From positions 1 to 14,632 of the forward strand of contig SXVG01000111.1 in NCBI GenBank assembly GCA_005791685.1: DNA of 14,632 nt, given 5' to 3'. Shown piece by piece: positions 13,966 to 14,632 of this stretch. The notes below the pieces were generated by a model. It did not search any database, was not told the DNA's origin, and saw only the letters and a program-made list of their open reading frames with translations. This stretch comes from Methylotenera sp. Its GTDB lineage: Bacteria > Pseudomonadota > Gammaproteobacteria > Burkholderiales > Methylophilaceae. Position 1 is the first letter of the stretch. Each line of letters opens with the position of its first letter. The position numbers were made by a program, and so were the translations under genes.

Positions 13966-14632
13966 ATGAAAATATTAGTCATAGGTGGTGGCGGGCGCGA
14001 GCATGCGCTGGCTTGGAAAATCGCACAAAATAAAGCGGTCAGTCGTATTTATGTGGCACCGGGTAATGCCGGCACCGCAACCAATCCCGACATGATAAAT
14101 GTGCCTATCAGCAGCGTGCCTGATTTATTAAAATTTGCCCAAGACGAAGAAATTTACCTGTCCATCGTTGGCCCAGAAGCGCCCTTGGCGGCGGGTGTGG
14201 TCGATGCTTTTAAGGCGGCCAATTTAAAAATATTTGGCCCCACCCAATTGGCTGCCCAGCTAGAAGGCTCTAAGGATTTCGCTAAGGCTTTCATGTTTCG
14301 CCACGGCATTCCGACCGCGGCCTACGCGACCTTTACCGATGCCAAGCTCGCCCACGATTACGTCAGCCAACAAGGTGCGCCCATCGTCATTAAAGCCGAT
14401 GGCTTGGCGGCGGGCAAAGGCGTGGTCGTAGCCATGACGGATAGCGAGGCGCACGAGGCGATTGATGCCATGTTGTCCGACAACAAGCTAGGTAGCGCTG
14501 GGGCGCGGGTGGTCATAGAAGAATTTTTAACTGGCGAAGAAGCCAGTTTTATCGTCATGGTGGACGGCAAAAATATCTTGCCATTGGCCACCAGCCAAGA
14601 CCACAAACGCCTATTGGATGGCGACCAAGGCC
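13966..14632 (+). CDS. purD: Phosphoribosylamine-glycine ligase (GARS), N-terminal half (cut by window edge)
   Basis: Joins glycine to phosphoribosylamine with ATP, the second step of purine synthesis. The frame from the ATG at 13966 is open to the end of the window, giving 222 codons of an enzyme usually about 420-430 residues long. Visible features are the N-terminal KILVIGGGGREHALAWK (2-18), the phosphate loop APGNAGTA (31-38), SIVGPEAPLAAG (66-77), then the start of the ATP-grasp domain: GPTQLAAQLEGSKDFAKAF (91-109) and VIKADGLAAGKGVVV (141-155). The last visible part includes EEFLTGEEASFIVMVDG. AAGG lies 10 bases before the ATG. It is 12 bases after purH and almost certainly in the same transcript. 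The 3' half is outside the window. Confidence 0.96.
   Translation, partial: MKILVIGGGGREHALAWKIAQNKAVSRIYVAPGNAGTATNPDMINVPISSVPDLLKFAQDEEIYLSIVGPEAPLAAGVVDAFKAANLKIFGPTQLAAQLEGSKDFAKAFMFRHGIPTAAYATFTDAKLAHDYVSQQGAPIVIKADGLAAGKGVVVAMTDSEAHEAIDAMLSDNKLGSAGARVVIEEFLTGEEASFIVMVDGKNILPLATSQDHKRLLDGDQG

Noticed and set aside
1..14632. DNA uptake sequences, CRISPR repeats, tRNA genes, insertion sequences, att sites
   Set aside because: I scanned for GCCGTCTGAA- and AAGTGCGGT-type words, repeated spacers, tRNA-like cloverleaves, transposase motifs and direct repeats, and saw none that could be supported.

Overview
The window looks like a chromosomal segment of a Gram-negative proteobacterium, most likely a betaproteobacterium. 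It has a TonB-dependent outer-membrane receptor, a Fis-type nucleoid protein encoded directly behind dusB, the order dusB-fis-purH-purD, and a rpmB/dut/coaBC/radC neighbourhood. Genus cannot be fixed from this sequence. If the organism uses PQQ enzymes (for example as a methylotroph), the outer-membrane receptor would fit, but that is inference. I found no tRNA, rRNA, CRISPR array, insertion sequence or phage gene.

Left part (1-4.3 kb): the 5' end of rpmB (minus strand) with a strong promoter, dut (minus), a PqqU/YncD-family TonB-dependent receptor (plus), and coaBC (minus). dut and coaBC are often neighbours in one operon. Here the receptor lies between them in the opposite orientation, and it is visibly more AT-rich than nearby housekeeping genes. 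The dut/receptor intergenic region holds three 5-bp half-sites exactly 10 bp apart, forming two overlapping palindromes, which looks like an undescribed operator. A perfect 10-bp inverted repeat sits where the receptor and coaBC converge and includes the coaBC stop codon.

Middle part (4.3-9.6 kb): six tightly packed plus-strand genes. They are radC, a MgtC/DUF4010 membrane protein, cstA (carbon starvation / pyruvate transporter family), its small partner of the YbdD/DUF466 family, a stand-alone molybdopterin-binding (CinA N-terminal type) protein, and a YeiW-like cysteine-cluster protein. Gaps are 10, 21, -1, 16 and -1 bp, so at least part of this run is probably one operon. A minus-strand MFS transporter of the metabolite:H+ symporter type converges on it, and the two genes share a TTAA that supplies both stop codons.

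Right part (10.9-14.6 kb): divergent from the MFS gene, dusB and fis overlap by one base, followed by purH and the 5' part of purD, which runs off the window. These cover tRNA modification, nucleoid and transcription control, and de novo purine synthesis.

Most of the window is ordinary housekeeping sequence. The parts most worth a second look are the receptor with its half-site array and the CstA-centred operon with its poorly characterised members. I did not find a clear wholly new system.
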